Positions 1 to 8,023 of a stretch of 62,199 nt of DNA are shown here, piece by piece. The notes under the pieces were generated by a model, which worked only from the letters and a program-made list of their open reading frames with translations, searched no databases and had not been told where the DNA came from. Within the stretch, counting starts at the first letter, position 1, and each line of letters opens with the position of its first letter. The stretch is from a virus. The position numbers and the translations under genes were made by a program. The stretch spans positions 1 through 62,199 of the IMG/VR virus record IMGVR_UViG_3300024182_000003; one strand, 5' to 3'.

Positions 1-125
1 TGTTACTGACGAACTCAGTGTTGATGGTGTCGCTAATCGAAGTAGTCTGTATGGTCGTACTGGCATACAGATGGCGTGGATCATTGATGAGTCGCTTGAG
101 ATTGACGGTATCAATGAAGACGATC
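1..125. repeat. Terminal direct repeat, left copy
   Basis: These 125 bases are identical to 62075-62199. A coding frame runs unbroken across the junction, so this is either the overlap of a circular assembly or a short true terminal redundancy. An exact repeat of this size with no other end feature favours an assembly overlap of a circularly permuted genome. Confidence 0.95.
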
Positions 126-391
126 AACAAGACCTTGTTGCGATCTACGAGACTTCAGGCGATGGAGGTACTTGCTTGCCGTGCATCGGTGCTGCGGAAG
201 CTTCACCATATCCGCCTCTTCAAGGCCCGTTTCCTGGAGCGGTATGTTTTGGTCGAAGTCGTTGCAGGTGTAAGAGAATTCTCGTGGTAAGTCGTCATCT
301 TCGAGTTCAAGTGGCTAGTGTTCGAGAGACAGCGTTAGCGGGTGGGCTTAATCCAAATCTCGCAAGCATTATCAGGAAGTTTCGTATATGA
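2..391 (+). CDS. MuF-like minor head protein, C-terminal part
   Basis: This is the second half of the gene that starts at 61806; joined through the terminal repeat it encodes 219 residues. The C-terminal part has the CLPC motif followed about 30 residues later by a Pro-rich stretch and RCRC. That is the pattern of the Mu gpF-like head morphogenesis domain, in which paired cysteines close the fold. It lies directly after the portal gene, the normal place for a minor head protein acting inside or at the portal vertex. The stop overlaps the next start (ATGA). The residue pattern is seen directly; the role is inferred from family and synteny. Confidence 0.7.
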   Translation, partial: VTDELSVDGVANRSSLYGRTGIQMAWIIDESLEIDGINEDDQQDLVAIYETSGDGGTCLPCIGAAEASPYPPLQGPFPGAVCFGRSRCRCKRILVVSRHLRVQVASVRETALAGGLNPNLASIIRKFRI

Positions 392-747
392 AAAGAAGCG
401 GTTTTATAAAGCGAGGCAAACCGTTACTTAGACGCGGAGGAAGAATTAAGCCTGGGAAGCGAATGAAGAAATGGAATCAGGTATCGCAAACTGTAAGATC
501 GGAACTTGACAGACGTGGAATTAACTATTGCGAGTTTGCTGGATATATTGAACACGATTGTAATGGATTTTTGGCACCTGTACACGCAAGGAAACGTAGT
601 GGTGGTAGGATTACATTAGATGATGACGAACAATGGAAGAAGTGCGCGTTAGGTTGTCAGAACATCGGTCAAAAACTTGATGATCGAAGATACTTTTCGT
701 CAGAGCAAATGGAACGTGTAGTTGAAGAGGCGATAGCAAGACGATGA
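388..747 (+). CDS. HNH/NinG-like small nuclease candidate
   Basis: 119 residues. The N-terminus is very basic (about ten Lys/Arg in the first 27). A CEF-AGYIEHDCNG segment is followed by a conserved-looking His-Ala-Arg-Lys-Arg and then a CALGC pair. Small proteins with this Cys/His arrangement and a basic head resemble NinG/HNH-type proteins, but a full HNH signature is not obvious. It overlaps MuF by 4 bases and the next gene by 4 bases, so it is translated with the head genes. HNH proteins near terminase and portal genes often assist packaging-related cleavage; that role is an inference here. Confidence 0.5.
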   Translation: MKRSGFIKRGKPLLRRGGRIKPGKRMKKWNQVSQTVRSELDRRGINYCEFAGYIEHDCNGFLAPVHARKRSGGRITLDDDEQWKKCALGCQNIGQKLDDRRYFSSEQMERVVEEAIARR

Positions 748-1115
748 TTTGTCAATGTCCGCTTTCTAAGTCTTTAAGGTTTCTGGGTTATCGAGGATGT
801 CAGGCAGAAGGTACGGAAATGCCGGTACTAATTGTGTTATCGCATCCTAACTTGGCGTTTCTAAACATTCAACCAATGCAAGTCGAAGTAGAGCTTGCGA
901 TATGTGTGAAGTGCTCTGAAGACTTGCGACCGCAAGATATATTGAACGATACTATTTGGAATGAGATCGAAACCAGATTGCGAAATAAAGGCTTGCAGTT
1001 GATGCCTGAACGAGAAGATGTCCTCTTGGCGTTTGTTGGAGTCGAAGAAGCTCAGGTTGTAAAGTTTTCGGGAATAAGCGCGATAGTTGAAAATACTACT
1101 CGTGCGATACTGTGA
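744..1115 (+). CDS. Hypothetical protein in head cluster
   Basis: 123 residues, starting in an ATGA overlap with the previous gene. I do not recognise it. It has four Cys in the first 60 residues (CQC near the start, a later CVKC) that could bind metal, and a mixed alpha/beta composition. Translation probably depends on coupling to the upstream gene because no separate strong ribosome site is visible. It ends three bases before a copy of the dispersed palindrome and a strong promoter, so it closes this transcription subunit. Confidence 0.65.
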   Translation: MICQCPLSKSLRFLGYRGCQAEGTEMPVLIVLSHPNLAFLNIQPMQVEVELAICVKCSEDLRPQDILNDTIWNEIETRLRNKGLQLMPEREDVLLAFVGVEEAQVVKFSGISAIVENTTRAIL

Positions 1116-1117
1116 AT

Positions 1118-1133
1118 GTCACTTCGAAGTGAC
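1118..1133. promoter_or_regulatory. Dispersed 16-bp palindrome, type copy of a family of at least 46
   Basis: Perfect palindrome GTCACTTCGAAGTGAC. The family consensus is GTCAC-YYY-RRR-GTGAC; the left arm is sometimes GTAAC or ATCAC and the right arm GTGAT. Copies start at 1118, 1908, 3843, 4839, 6948, 8272, 10687, 12187, 13575, 16014, 17819, 19765, 21625, 23119, 23501, 24856, 26206, 26500, 28356, 29760, 30749, 32857, 35241, 38239, 38830, 39799, 41983, 43076, 44813, 45815, 46320, 47705, 48870, 48981, 49894, 50616, 52137, 52755, 53607, 54775, 55796, 56692, 57608, 58166, 60078 and 61792. All are 16 bp. Weaker relatives lie at 26316 (one base shorter) and 27074 (one base longer). Such a palindrome suggests binding by a dimeric protein. 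Its identity is unknown. Confidence 0.95.
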
Positions 1134-1135
1134 AC

Positions 1136-1164
1136 TTGACACGTAGTGACCGTCATAGTAGAAT
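1136..1164 (+). promoter_or_regulatory. Sigma70-type promoter before scaffold and capsid genes
   Basis: A perfect TTGACA at 1136-1141 and TAGAAT at 1159-1164 are separated by 17 bp. The dispersed palindrome 1118-1133 ends two bases upstream of the -35 box. It should drive the scaffold, decoration and capsid genes that begin at 1231, giving them extra transcription beyond read-through from the portal operon. Confidence 0.75.
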
Positions 1165-1230
1165 AACCACACTTTGCCGCAGAGTGCATAAAGCTCACTT
1201 TTGCAGCCCCAATAAACGGGAGATCAATCA

Positions 1231-2073
1231 ATGAAAGTACGGGGAAAGAAAAAGAAACGTAGTGGTGCGTCATCTGAGGCTGATGAGCGCGAGCGTCAAT
1301 TAGCTGAGGACGAGGGAGAAGATTTCGAGTTTGAGATAGACGAGACACGACTTGCGGCAAACCTTCAGACTTATCTTCAGAAGCACGGAGGTAAGACTGA
1401 TACGAATGCTGATCCAGCGGTTTCGGCTCTCTTTCGCGATGGCTTGAAGTCTCAAAAACGTGCAAAGCATTGGCGTGAGTTTGTATTAGCGATTTCAGAC
1501 GCAACAGGGCTAAGTATTGACGAACTGGAAGAGCTTGCAGACGATTCACGTGTTCTTAAACCGGAGGAAGCGAAGGTTTGGGATGCGTTTATTGCTTTGA
1601 AGCTTAAACCGGAAGAAGTCGCTAATATCGTCAAGAATCACGATGACCTAAAGACAAGAGTAGCCAAGGCTGAACGTGCTAACGGTATAGCAACGGCTGC
1701 GAAGGTTTCCCACTACAATTCTGATGCGCTGTCTCGCTTACTAGATGCTGACAGCTTGCAAATCGAAACGCGACCTGTTCCTTCTGGCGAGGAAGGTAAA
1801 GGCGACGTAGACCGTGCATTTGTCTACAAGCTCGATAAAGACGGCAAGAAGACAGATGAGATACTTCTCACCGAGTATGCCAATAAGAATTGGTCGGCCT
1901 TTAAGGCGTCACTCCAGAGTGACAACGAGAGCGGTGATGAAGAAGAAGGTGTTACGTTTGTCAAGCAACCTCCGAGTGATTCAGGTGGAAAGAATAAGGG
2001 GAAGGAAACGGTTGTGGCTGCGAGAAACTATCTCAGTGGCGCTTACGGTACGTCTAAAGAAAAGACGACTTAG
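1231..2073 (+). CDS. Capsid scaffold-like protein
   Basis: 280 residues, highly charged, with acidic stretches (residues 25-40 and near 240-250) and a predicted helical middle with repeated Glu/Lys heptad-like spacing. It sits between the minor head gene and the decoration and capsid genes, where siphoviruses place the scaffold that guides procapsid assembly and is later lost. The start is supported by GGGAG eight bases upstream. A palindrome copy (1908-1923) lies inside the gene and encodes Ser-Leu-Gln-Ser-Asp. No protease motif is seen. The assignment is from composition and synteny, not a named domain. Confidence 0.65.
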   Translation: MKVRGKKKKRSGASSEADERERQLAEDEGEDFEFEIDETRLAANLQTYLQKHGGKTDTNADPAVSALFRDGLKSQKRAKHWREFVLAISDATGLSIDELEELADDSRVLKPEEAKVWDAFIALKLKPEEVANIVKNHDDLKTRVAKAERANGIATAAKVSHYNSDALSRLLDADSLQIETRPVPSGEEGKGDVDRAFVYKLDKDGKKTDEILLTEYANKNWSAFKASLQSDNESGDEEEGVTFVKQPPSDSGGKNKGKETVVAARNYLSGAYGTSKEKTT

Positions 2074-2093
2074 GCGCGAGGGAGTAAGGTAAG

Positions 2094-2726
2094 ATGGGGA
2101 AACTAGTCTTCACGCCGTTTGCTCAGAACGATCCAGGAGATTTATGGATTGGCGACTTTACAGGTCGTGAACATAATCTTCCTGGCGGTGCGAAGGTAGA
2201 CGCTTCCCAATTCCTTGCTGAAGATGCGGTCAAAGTGGAAGTAGACACGGCAGGGGCAGCGGGTAATGCAACGGCAGTGCCTGTGATTGCTCTTTCCAGG
2301 GCTATTCCCAACGGTACAACGCTACATTTTGGATCGAAGAAGTTTGCCAAGCTGACTGCGGGTGCAGCGGCAGGGGCAACGTCTTTGACTGTTGAGGCAC
2401 TTCCGACTGCATTAGTCGCAGGGGATCAGGCCGTGTACGCTGGTACATTGCCGAAGCGGATACCATCGGGCACACTTCTTGGTCGAACCATTGCCGAAAG
2501 AAACGCGGGTACTGGATTTGGCCCGTGGGTTAACACTGACGAAGAGACGTACTTGCTTCTTTTTGACATTGTTGATGCTGCGGATAATCCGGAATGCGAG
2601 TTGTATCGGCAAGGGAGCTTGGTCAAGGAAAACTTCCTTCCTTCGTGGACTGACGCTACAATCTGGACAGCGGAAGCCAAGGAGGAAATGCGATCACTGT
2701 ACGAAACCACACAGGGGGTGTCATAG
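2094..2726 (+). CDS. Head decoration-like protein
   Basis: 210 residues. The Ala/Gly/Thr-rich beta-type middle contains short repeats such as a run of Ala-Gly-Ala-Ala around residues 88-96. It stands directly upstream of the major capsid gene, separated by three bases. Lambda-like genomes place the head-stabilising decoration protein in this slot. The start is preceded by GGGAGTAAGGTAAG. The fold cannot be confirmed from sequence alone; a capsid-fibre base or stabilising protein is equally possible. Confidence 0.6.
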   Translation: MGKLVFTPFAQNDPGDLWIGDFTGREHNLPGGAKVDASQFLAEDAVKVEVDTAGAAGNATAVPVIALSRAIPNGTTLHFGSKKFAKLTAGAAAGATSLTVEALPTALVAGDQAVYAGTLPKRIPSGTLLGRTIAERNAGTGFGPWVNTDEETYLLLFDIVDAADNPECELYRQGSLVKENFLPSWTDATIWTAEAKEEMRSLYETTQGVS

Positions 2727-2729
2727 CTT

Positions 2730-3839
2730 ATGGACATTGCATCGTTACTTGCGAAGATGATTCGCGATGGTGTCTTTGCCCTTACGGCGAATGACCCTCG
2801 CATACAATTTGGGACGCCGCGTAGACAGTATCTTGGAGCTACGTTGCTTCCTGAGAGACAAACGGAAAACGCATTCACCGATTCCGAGATCAGGTATCGG
2901 AGCTTGCTTGCAAACGCTGGTTCTCGCTACTCGCCTGTTCAGCGTAAGAACAATGGACAACTCGTTGGTCAATTCCAGGTGACTCTTGGTAATCAAGACA
3001 TCGGTTCTGAATTTGCCGGCCCTGTATTCGATGCTTTAATCCTTCTGCTCGGCAGAACTGGAGCGGCACCGTCTATTCAGGCTGAGGCGGAGATTATCAG
3101 GTTCACTGATTTGACTATCGTGCGTCCATTGGTTGAGCTAACTGAGCTTACGAGATGGCAAGCGTTGATTGACGGTCAGGTTGAGATATACGGCGACAAT
3201 GGATTTCACGATGTTGTGACTTATCCGAATACGACTGGTCAGCGCGTTAATACCGTTGCTGATTGGACTGACCCGGATGCAAACATTTGGGATGACATTC
3301 TCGAACGACATCAATTCCTCGTTGATCAGGGCTATCAGGTTAATCGAATCATTACAAGTCGAAGAGTCGTGGGCTTCATCTCGAAGAATAAGGGTGTAGC
3401 CACACGAACTGGACGGTTGATCATCATTGGTGGAGCAAGTGAAACCCTTACGGGTAGCGTTGCGTTGGCAGATATCAATCAGGCATTATCAAATGACGGT
3501 CTGCCACCGATTGAAACCTACGACTTGCGCTATCAAACCACTTCGTCAGGTGGTCGATTTATGGCTGATGACGTGATGATCTTCGTTTGCGACACTGGAC
3601 GTGATGAAACGATTGATCTTGGGCCGGACGCAGGACAGCGGTTTATCACTGGTACTCTCGGTTATATGGCTATCGGTCGAGCAGCAGGCCAAACAACCAA
3701 GGGTCGTATTGTTCACGTCAATCCCTTCTTGACTACGAAACCTCCAAGGCTCGAAGCTGAAGGATGGCAGACTTCAATGCCCGTCCTTCAAGACCCACAA
3801 GCCTTCGATGTGTTGAAGGGAATTGGACGACACTTCTAA
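2730..3839 (+). CDS. Major capsid protein, gpE-like
   Basis: 369 residues, the usual length for lambda gpE-family (Phage_cap_E) major capsid proteins. Supporting features are an N-terminal helical arm, a segment reading Leu-Thr-Glu-Leu-Thr-Arg-Trp-Gln around residues 135-142, the motif IITSRRVVGFI near residues 208-218, and a C-terminal region with RIVHVNPFLTTKPPR and a cluster of prolines. These fit the order of conserved segments in this family. It forms the icosahedral shell. It lies directly after the decoration gene and is followed by connector-type genes. A palindrome copy (3843-3858) starts three bases after the stop. Confidence 0.85.
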   Translation: MDIASLLAKMIRDGVFALTANDPRIQFGTPRRQYLGATLLPERQTENAFTDSEIRYRSLLANAGSRYSPVQRKNNGQLVGQFQVTLGNQDIGSEFAGPVFDALILLLGRTGAAPSIQAEAEIIRFTDLTIVRPLVELTELTRWQALIDGQVEIYGDNGFHDVVTYPNTTGQRVNTVADWTDPDANIWDDILERHQFLVDQGYQVNRIITSRRVVGFISKNKGVATRTGRLIIIGGASETLTGSVALADINQALSNDGLPPIETYDLRYQTTSSGGRFMADDVMIFVCDTGRDETIDLGPDAGQRFITGTLGYMAIGRAAGQTTKGRIVHVNPFLTTKPPRLEAEGWQTSMPVLQDPQAFDVLKGIGRHF

Positions 3840-3888
3840 AGTGTCACTCCGAAGTTACACTAAGTAAATTTCGGAAAGGGGAAAGATC

Positions 3889-4281
3889 GTGGCAAAGACA
3901 CCAGCCAAGAAAACTATTCGGCGAATACTTCTGTCGGATGACTTTGTTTGGAACGGTACTGTTTATCCTCGTGGCTTTGTCAAACTTGGAGAAGTTCGCC
4001 TGTCAACTTACGGTAATAAAGTAATCGTAACTGATGAGATACTTAATCGACTTCAAAGGGCCGAAACAAGCCTTCATCCACCGAAGGAAGTTGTCGAGTC
4101 TGAAGAAGTAGATCAAGACACTCCGTTGCCAGAGGACTTTCCAGCGTATGACACTTTGATCGAGGCCGGTTTGTTGACTATCGAGAGTGTCAGAGCTAAG
4201 AGACCGCCTGAACTAATCGCATTAGGGATACCACCTGATGTGATAGTCGAGATTTCCGAAGCTCTTGATGCCGAAGACTAG
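3889..4281 (+). CDS. Head protein with possible HhH tail domain
   Basis: 130 residues from a GTG start, chosen because AAAGGGGAAAG stands just upstream. The first 65 residues are basic and beta-like. The middle is acidic. The last 40 residues read like a helix-hairpin-helix or SAM-like fold (Leu-Ile-Glu-Ala-Gly-Leu-Leu then Leu-Ile-Ala-Leu-Gly-Ile). Its position after the capsid gene fits a head-completion or capsid accessory protein. I cannot assign a precise role. Confidence 0.6.
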   Translation: MAKTPAKKTIRRILLSDDFVWNGTVYPRGFVKLGEVRLSTYGNKVIVTDEILNRLQRAETSLHPPKEVVESEEVDQDTPLPEDFPAYDTLIEAGLLTIESVRAKRPPELIALGIPPDVIVEISEALDAED

Positions 4282-4282
4282 G

Positions 4283-4315
4283 GACGGTAGGCTGATGTGC
4301 TCATTACCTACCGTC
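4283..4315 (+). terminator. Intergenic hairpin after capsid-proximal gene
   Basis: GACGGTAGG at 4283-4291 pairs perfectly with CCTACCGTC at 4307-4315 around a 15-base loop. There is no following T-run, so it is more likely a partial terminator or an mRNA-stabilising hairpin that keeps capsid message high. It lies just after a stop codon and 18 bases before the next ATG. Confidence 0.55.
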
Positions 4316-4332
4316 TCTGGAAGGAGTTTGAT

Positions 4333-4842
4333 ATGAAAGGTGAAGCGGCACAGCTTCGAGCCGTTGCAGCAGCTTTAGAAGATACGAGCAACGAAGACTT
4401 GATTGCTGATGGTTCGATTTCGACTGCTAAGCTTGCTGATGGTGCGATCACAAAGGCGAAGCTTGGAGTTGACGCTGGTTTTGCCGCGCTCATAGCAGCC
4501 GGTTTGGGAGTATCACAATCGTATGCAAAGGCGTTAGCTGGAGCAGCGAATTTACTCTTTACTCAGGATGCGACAGCGCGAGTAGTTCTAGTCGTTGTTC
4601 ACGTTGATGAAGTAATGGCAGCGGGATCAGGGACAGCGCCAACTTACAAGATCGGCGAAGTGGATACACCGGAGAAGTTCATTGCAGCAGCGACTATCGC
4701 TGGAAAGGCAGCGGGATCAATTCTTGTTGCAGCGGGTGCGCTCTCGGCCAATAAGAACTTGATCGTAACTAACACTCCTGCTGTAGGAAATGGAACGGGT
4801 GGAATCACAGTGACTGTTTTGATTCTACCGGCTGCGGCGTAA
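4333..4842 (+). CDS. Structural protein, head-fibre-like
   Basis: 169 residues. The ATG at 4333 is preferred over the upstream GTG because AAGGAG lies seven bases before it and the GTG lies in the hairpin loop. Residues 25-45 carry the Asp-Gly-Ser-Ile then Thr-Ala-Lys-Leu-Ala-Asp-Gly-Ala-Ile pattern that recurs in phage fibre and appendage proteins. The rest is Ala/Gly/Val rich and beta-like. A capsid fibre or appendage protein is plausible. The gene ends inside a palindrome copy (4839-4854) whose GGAG serves the next gene. Confidence 0.6.
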   Translation: MKGEAAQLRAVAAALEDTSNEDLIADGSISTAKLADGAITKAKLGVDAGFAALIAAGLGVSQSYAKALAGAANLLFTQDATARVVLVVVHVDEVMAAGSGTAPTYKIGEVDTPEKFIAAATIAGKAAGSILVAAGALSANKNLIVTNTPAVGNGTGGITVTVLILPAAA

Positions 4843-4857
4843 CTTCGGAGTGACACT

Positions 4858-5223
4858 ATGCCCACGCTTGCGCAGATCAAGAGTCAGTCAACGGATATCT
4901 TCGATGCGAATGAAGTGGACAAGGTTCGAGAGATCATTCGCTTCAAAGGTACTGGAACGCAGTTAGCACAGGTTCAATCGATGTGTGAGGCACTAAGTCT
5001 TGCACATCGACAGTCTGTGCGAGCTTTTATTGAAACCTGGGATCGTACAGGTGATTCGACTGAAAAGATGCGTGGTGGTGTCAAAGGCTTAGATCACGAT
5101 GTCGAGCGTAATCGTTTGTGGGTTACTAATCAGGTTCGTATTTTGTTAGGACTCGATGAATTGATTACCGAAGCAGAACGAGAAACTTTTTCAACTGTAT
5201 CGGAAGCTCGACCGAGGTGGTAA
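4858..5223 (+). CDS. Head-tail connector candidate
   Basis: 121 residues, largely helical and charged, in the first slot after the capsid accessory genes where the connector (adaptor) protein is normally encoded. Its ribosome site is the GGAG of the palindrome at 4839-4854, six to seven bases before the ATG. The stop overlaps the next start (TAATG). No named motif is visible. The role is inferred from gene order and size. Confidence 0.55.
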   Translation: MPTLAQIKSQSTDIFDANEVDKVREIIRFKGTGTQLAQVQSMCEALSLAHRQSVRAFIETWDRTGDSTEKMRGGVKGLDHDVERNRLWVTNQVRILLGLDELITEAERETFSTVSEARPRW

Positions 5224-5576
5224 TGGCGCTTGATATAACGCCAATTGAAGCAGTAGGACTCAACGTACAACGCAATTTGTTTTTAGGCGATCGTACTTTG
5301 AAGATTCTGTCGCTTGCTTCTGAAGAGGATCGTGGATACTCTGAGGTTACGACTATAGCGGATAACTGGTTTGTCGAAACTGGTTCGCCAGGAAAGCCGC
5401 TTGATTTACAAATTGCTCAGATCGATCCAGTAACAAAGGATCAACTTCGTAAGGCTGCATTTTTTGCACTCGATGATGCTGTTTATCGAGTAGTTGATAA
5501 AGGAGTCGATCAGCCGTTTGGTGAATCGCTGATTTGGGTGTTTCGTATTGAGCCAACGACTGAGACTTTCTCGTAA
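5223..5576 (+). CDS. Head closure / neck protein candidate
   Basis: 117 residues from the ATG overlapping the previous TAA. A GTG two codons earlier is less likely. It is beta-rich with few Lys, and lies between the connector candidate and the gp10-like tail gene, where head-closure or stopper proteins sit. The next gene starts in the TAATG overlap, so these neck genes are translationally coupled. Confidence 0.55.
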   Translation: MALDITPIEAVGLNVQRNLFLGDRTLKILSLASEEDRGYSEVTTIADNWFVETGSPGKPLDLQIAQIDPVTKDQLRKAAFFALDDAVYRVVDKGVDQPFGESLIWVFRIEPTTETFS

Positions 5577-6061
5577 TGCCAGTAAAGTTTTTCAAGAACG
5601 TAAAGAATTGGGAACAGTTCGAGATTGTATTAACTCGTGCTATTACTAAAGCCTTTACGTACTTAGGCCGTACTCTTAGCCGTTCAATTGAGCGAAGGGC
5701 TGAGACTTTTCATTTTACTCGTGATTATCAACTTAACGTCAGATGGTTAATAAGTGGTCGAGGATTAAATACTCGTTTTGAGATGTTTGATACTTCTGAA
5801 CACGCCGATGTAGTTGAAGGTGGTCGAGGTGCGAATAAGAAAGCTCCACCTGTCGAAGCGATTATGTCGTGGGTTGCAGTTAAGATACATCCACGTCAGA
5901 AGGAACTGCGTGGAACTGCTTTTGTAGTTGCGAGATCGATAGGTAGAAAAGGCTTTCCAGGGCACTTTCTTTTCCGTGATGTGGTGGGTCGTAATCCAGC
6001 GGCGATGAGAGATGCTTGCAAGATAATCGAGACAGAAGCAGCGATTGGATACAATGCCTAA
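5576..6061 (+). CDS. HK97 gp10-like tail component
   Basis: 161 residues. The N-terminal half is helical and basic, and a turn near residue 75 precedes a Gly-Arg-Gly stretch. The length, basic character and placement between the closure protein and the tail terminator candidate match the HK97 gp10 family, which joins the neck to the tail tube. The start overlaps the previous stop (TAATG). The family match is by pattern and position. Confidence 0.55.
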   Translation: MPVKFFKNVKNWEQFEIVLTRAITKAFTYLGRTLSRSIERRAETFHFTRDYQLNVRWLISGRGLNTRFEMFDTSEHADVVEGGRGANKKAPPVEAIMSWVAVKIHPRQKELRGTAFVVARSIGRKGFPGHFLFRDVVGRNPAAMRDACKIIETEAAIGYNA

Positions 6062-6560
6062 TCAGGAAGCGATAGGCATAAAACTCAAGACGGGTTTTGA
6101 GTCCGTTGAAGACACTGGTAAGATTTTAACAGAGTTTCGTACTGCTGAAAATCTTGATCAGATGTTTGCGATCATTGCTAATCAAAATAATGGAGTTTGT
6201 CACGGCTGGTTAATAGCGTGGACTCAGATACCGCAACAAGCTGAAGGGACAAACGATTGTGAGGTAGACGTAACTTACAGGTTTAAGCTCGGAGCCTTTT
6301 ATCCGTATAAGCACAAGCGAGAAGATGGTAGTACGTCAGATAAGAAGTTTCGCTTGATGGTTGAAGCGGTTAACGATTGGCTAAACGAGAATCGAGGACT
6401 AGGATTTCAAGTCGAAGGACATTCGGATAGATATGTGAATCATCAATTTTTGCAAAGTCAAAGCGATTTCATCGTAGCTGTTTGGTCACAAGGTGAAAAC
6501 GCTATTCGAACTCATTTTGCTGAGTTTATCCTAGACGTTGTAGTGACCAGGGTTTACTGA
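6054..6560 (+). CDS. Tail terminator candidate
   Basis: 168 residues from the ATG at 6054. A TTG nine bases upstream has no better site. It is a mixed alpha/beta protein with several Trp and aromatic residues. It lies immediately before the tail-tube region, where the tail terminator (completion) protein that caps the tube is encoded. It overlaps the previous gene by 8 bases. Assignment is by order and size only. Confidence 0.5.
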   Translation: MPNQEAIGIKLKTGFESVEDTGKILTEFRTAENLDQMFAIIANQNNGVCHGWLIAWTQIPQQAEGTNDCEVDVTYRFKLGAFYPYKHKREDGSTSDKKFRLMVEAVNDWLNENRGLGFQVEGHSDRYVNHQFLQSQSDFIVAVWSQGENAIRTHFAEFILDVVVTRVY

Positions 6561-6573
6561 AAGGAGAAACGCT

Positions 6574-6951
6574 ATGGCGAAAATTCTGTTGTCAGGTTCC
6601 ATCAAGACAGTCGGAGATGTAGTTCCGTTTGAAATGTCCGAAGAACAAGACGGTGCAATCTTTGGTGATATCGTTGTTGCAGCGGGTGCAACGGTAGACA
6701 TCGCTATTGCATTTGTTAAAGCAAAGATTGCCTTCTTCTTTATGGTTGCGGATCAGAACGTGACCGTGACCTTTGAGAATGGAGGTACAGCGGATTCATT
6801 CGTTAGGCCAGCGACAAAAGCATTCTTCTGGTCTTCGTCTTTAGGACTTGTGAATCCATTCACGAGTAACGTTGTCAGTATGACCGCGCACAATACCAGT
6901 GATACTGAGACCGTGCTCAAGATTCGCGGTGTCGAAGATATCTCTTCGTAA
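6574..6951 (+). CDS. Small structural protein before tail tube
   Basis: 125 residues with a strong ribosome site (GAAAGGAG, about six bases from the ATG). The sequence is Ala/Val/Phe rich, almost all beta-type, without Cys. It could be a tail-tube accessory or decoration protein. The stop lies three bases into a palindrome copy (6948-6963). I do not recognise a family. Confidence 0.55.
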   Translation: MAKILLSGSIKTVGDVVPFEMSEEQDGAIFGDIVVAAGATVDIAIAFVKAKIAFFFMVADQNVTVTFENGGTADSFVRPATKAFFWSSSLGLVNPFTSNVVSMTAHNTSDTETVLKIRGVEDISS

Positions 6952-6978
6952 CTTTGAAGTGACGTTGGAGGTAAAAAG

Positions 6979-8010
6979 ATGACAATGCTCGTATCACCTC
7001 GTAGTTCGCAGTTTCGGGTAGTGAGATCAGCCTGGAAAAAACAGACTGATATCGATACTCCGATTCCGCTGAATGAAATTCTAACGGCCTTCAATTTAGC
7101 CGACAAACAAGTCCTACAAATTGAAAAAACCAGAGAAGCGATTCTCGATTGCTCTGGTCAATTCAGACTCGGTTATCGCAGTTTGACTAAGCTTGGTCGA
7201 TTGCCAATGTCAATCGAGATTGACCCAACAACTTTGGCGGGACTACTTGCCTTTGCTTGCGGTAAAGCTGCTGCGCCTTCTGGAAACACTAGCGCGATAA
7301 CGATCCTGGATGACACAGAGTTCGATCTTCCGATGACGAGCTTTGTGACAGGGTTTAAGGGCGGCGCTTCTCCTGGTCAATGGTTTCAGAGTGCCGTGCT
7401 GAATGAGCTTCGATTTGGTGGACGGATACGTGAGAGAATGAAAGCAACGGCTGATTGGGTTGGTCGTGGTGATCGTCCACCGGCAACAGGGTTTTCTTAT
7501 CCCAATTGCTCGGCTTATACTCCGTTGCTGTTATCGGATGGAGCGTTGAGTATTAACTCAGTCGAGTATTTACTCAAAGCATCAAATCCACCTCGTCGTT
7601 CAACTCAATTCGAGATGTTGATTCAGAACAAGGCGCTAACTTCCGATGATCCGTTTACGTTAGGTGATGATCAGACTCACCGTATGCAAAGGGCCGATCT
7701 TCGCGAGTGGCAATTTAATTGGAAAGTCGAAGGCGAGGAAAGCGACTCACTTCATTCTCAGGCTGTTGCGGAAGATGAAGTTGAAGTTATTTGGAGAATC
7801 GGTGGAGGGCCGGACTCTACACCTCCATACGTGGTAGTGACAGCGCCTGTCTGCATAATGCGTGAAGACGCTACTCCAAGTAATTTCGAAGGTGAAGCAA
7901 ATCGCAATGTGCTCAACATAGTGCTTGAGCCGAAGAAGGTTTCTGGCGACGCTACGACGCCGTTTACTGTCTCTGCTGTAATGAGCAACTCAACGCCGTT
8001 CCTTGGCTAA
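6979..8010 (+). CDS. Major tail tube protein candidate
   Basis: 343 residues, mainly beta-type, directly upstream of the tail chaperone pair and the tape-measure gene, the standard place for the tube protein. GGAGG lies seven to eight bases before the ATG. The Asn/Arg-rich segment around residues 140-160 and the alternating hydrophobic strands fit a tube subunit with an added C-terminal Ig-like domain (last ~90 residues). It forms stacked hexameric rings around the tape measure. Confidence 0.65.
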   Translation: MTMLVSPRSSQFRVVRSAWKKQTDIDTPIPLNEILTAFNLADKQVLQIEKTREAILDCSGQFRLGYRSLTKLGRLPMSIEIDPTTLAGLLAFACGKAAAPSGNTSAITILDDTEFDLPMTSFVTGFKGGASPGQWFQSAVLNELRFGGRIRERMKATADWVGRGDRPPATGFSYPNCSAYTPLLLSDGALSINSVEYLLKASNPPRRSTQFEMLIQNKALTSDDPFTLGDDQTHRMQRADLREWQFNWKVEGEESDSLHSQAVAEDEVEVIWRIGGGPDSTPPYVVVTAPVCIMREDATPSNFEGEANRNVLNIVLEPKKVSGDATTPFTVSAVMSNSTPFLG

Positions 8011-8023
8011 GAAGGGGAAAAGG

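Noticed and set aside
1052-1549. 165-codon frame on the minus strand
   Set aside because: It runs opposite to the head genes, covers the promoter and palindrome at 1118-1164, has no ribosome site, and mirrors the scaffold gene.
4283-4315. Full rho-independent terminator after the capsid-proximal gene
   Set aside because: The stem is good but no T-run follows, so it is described only as a hairpin or partial terminator.
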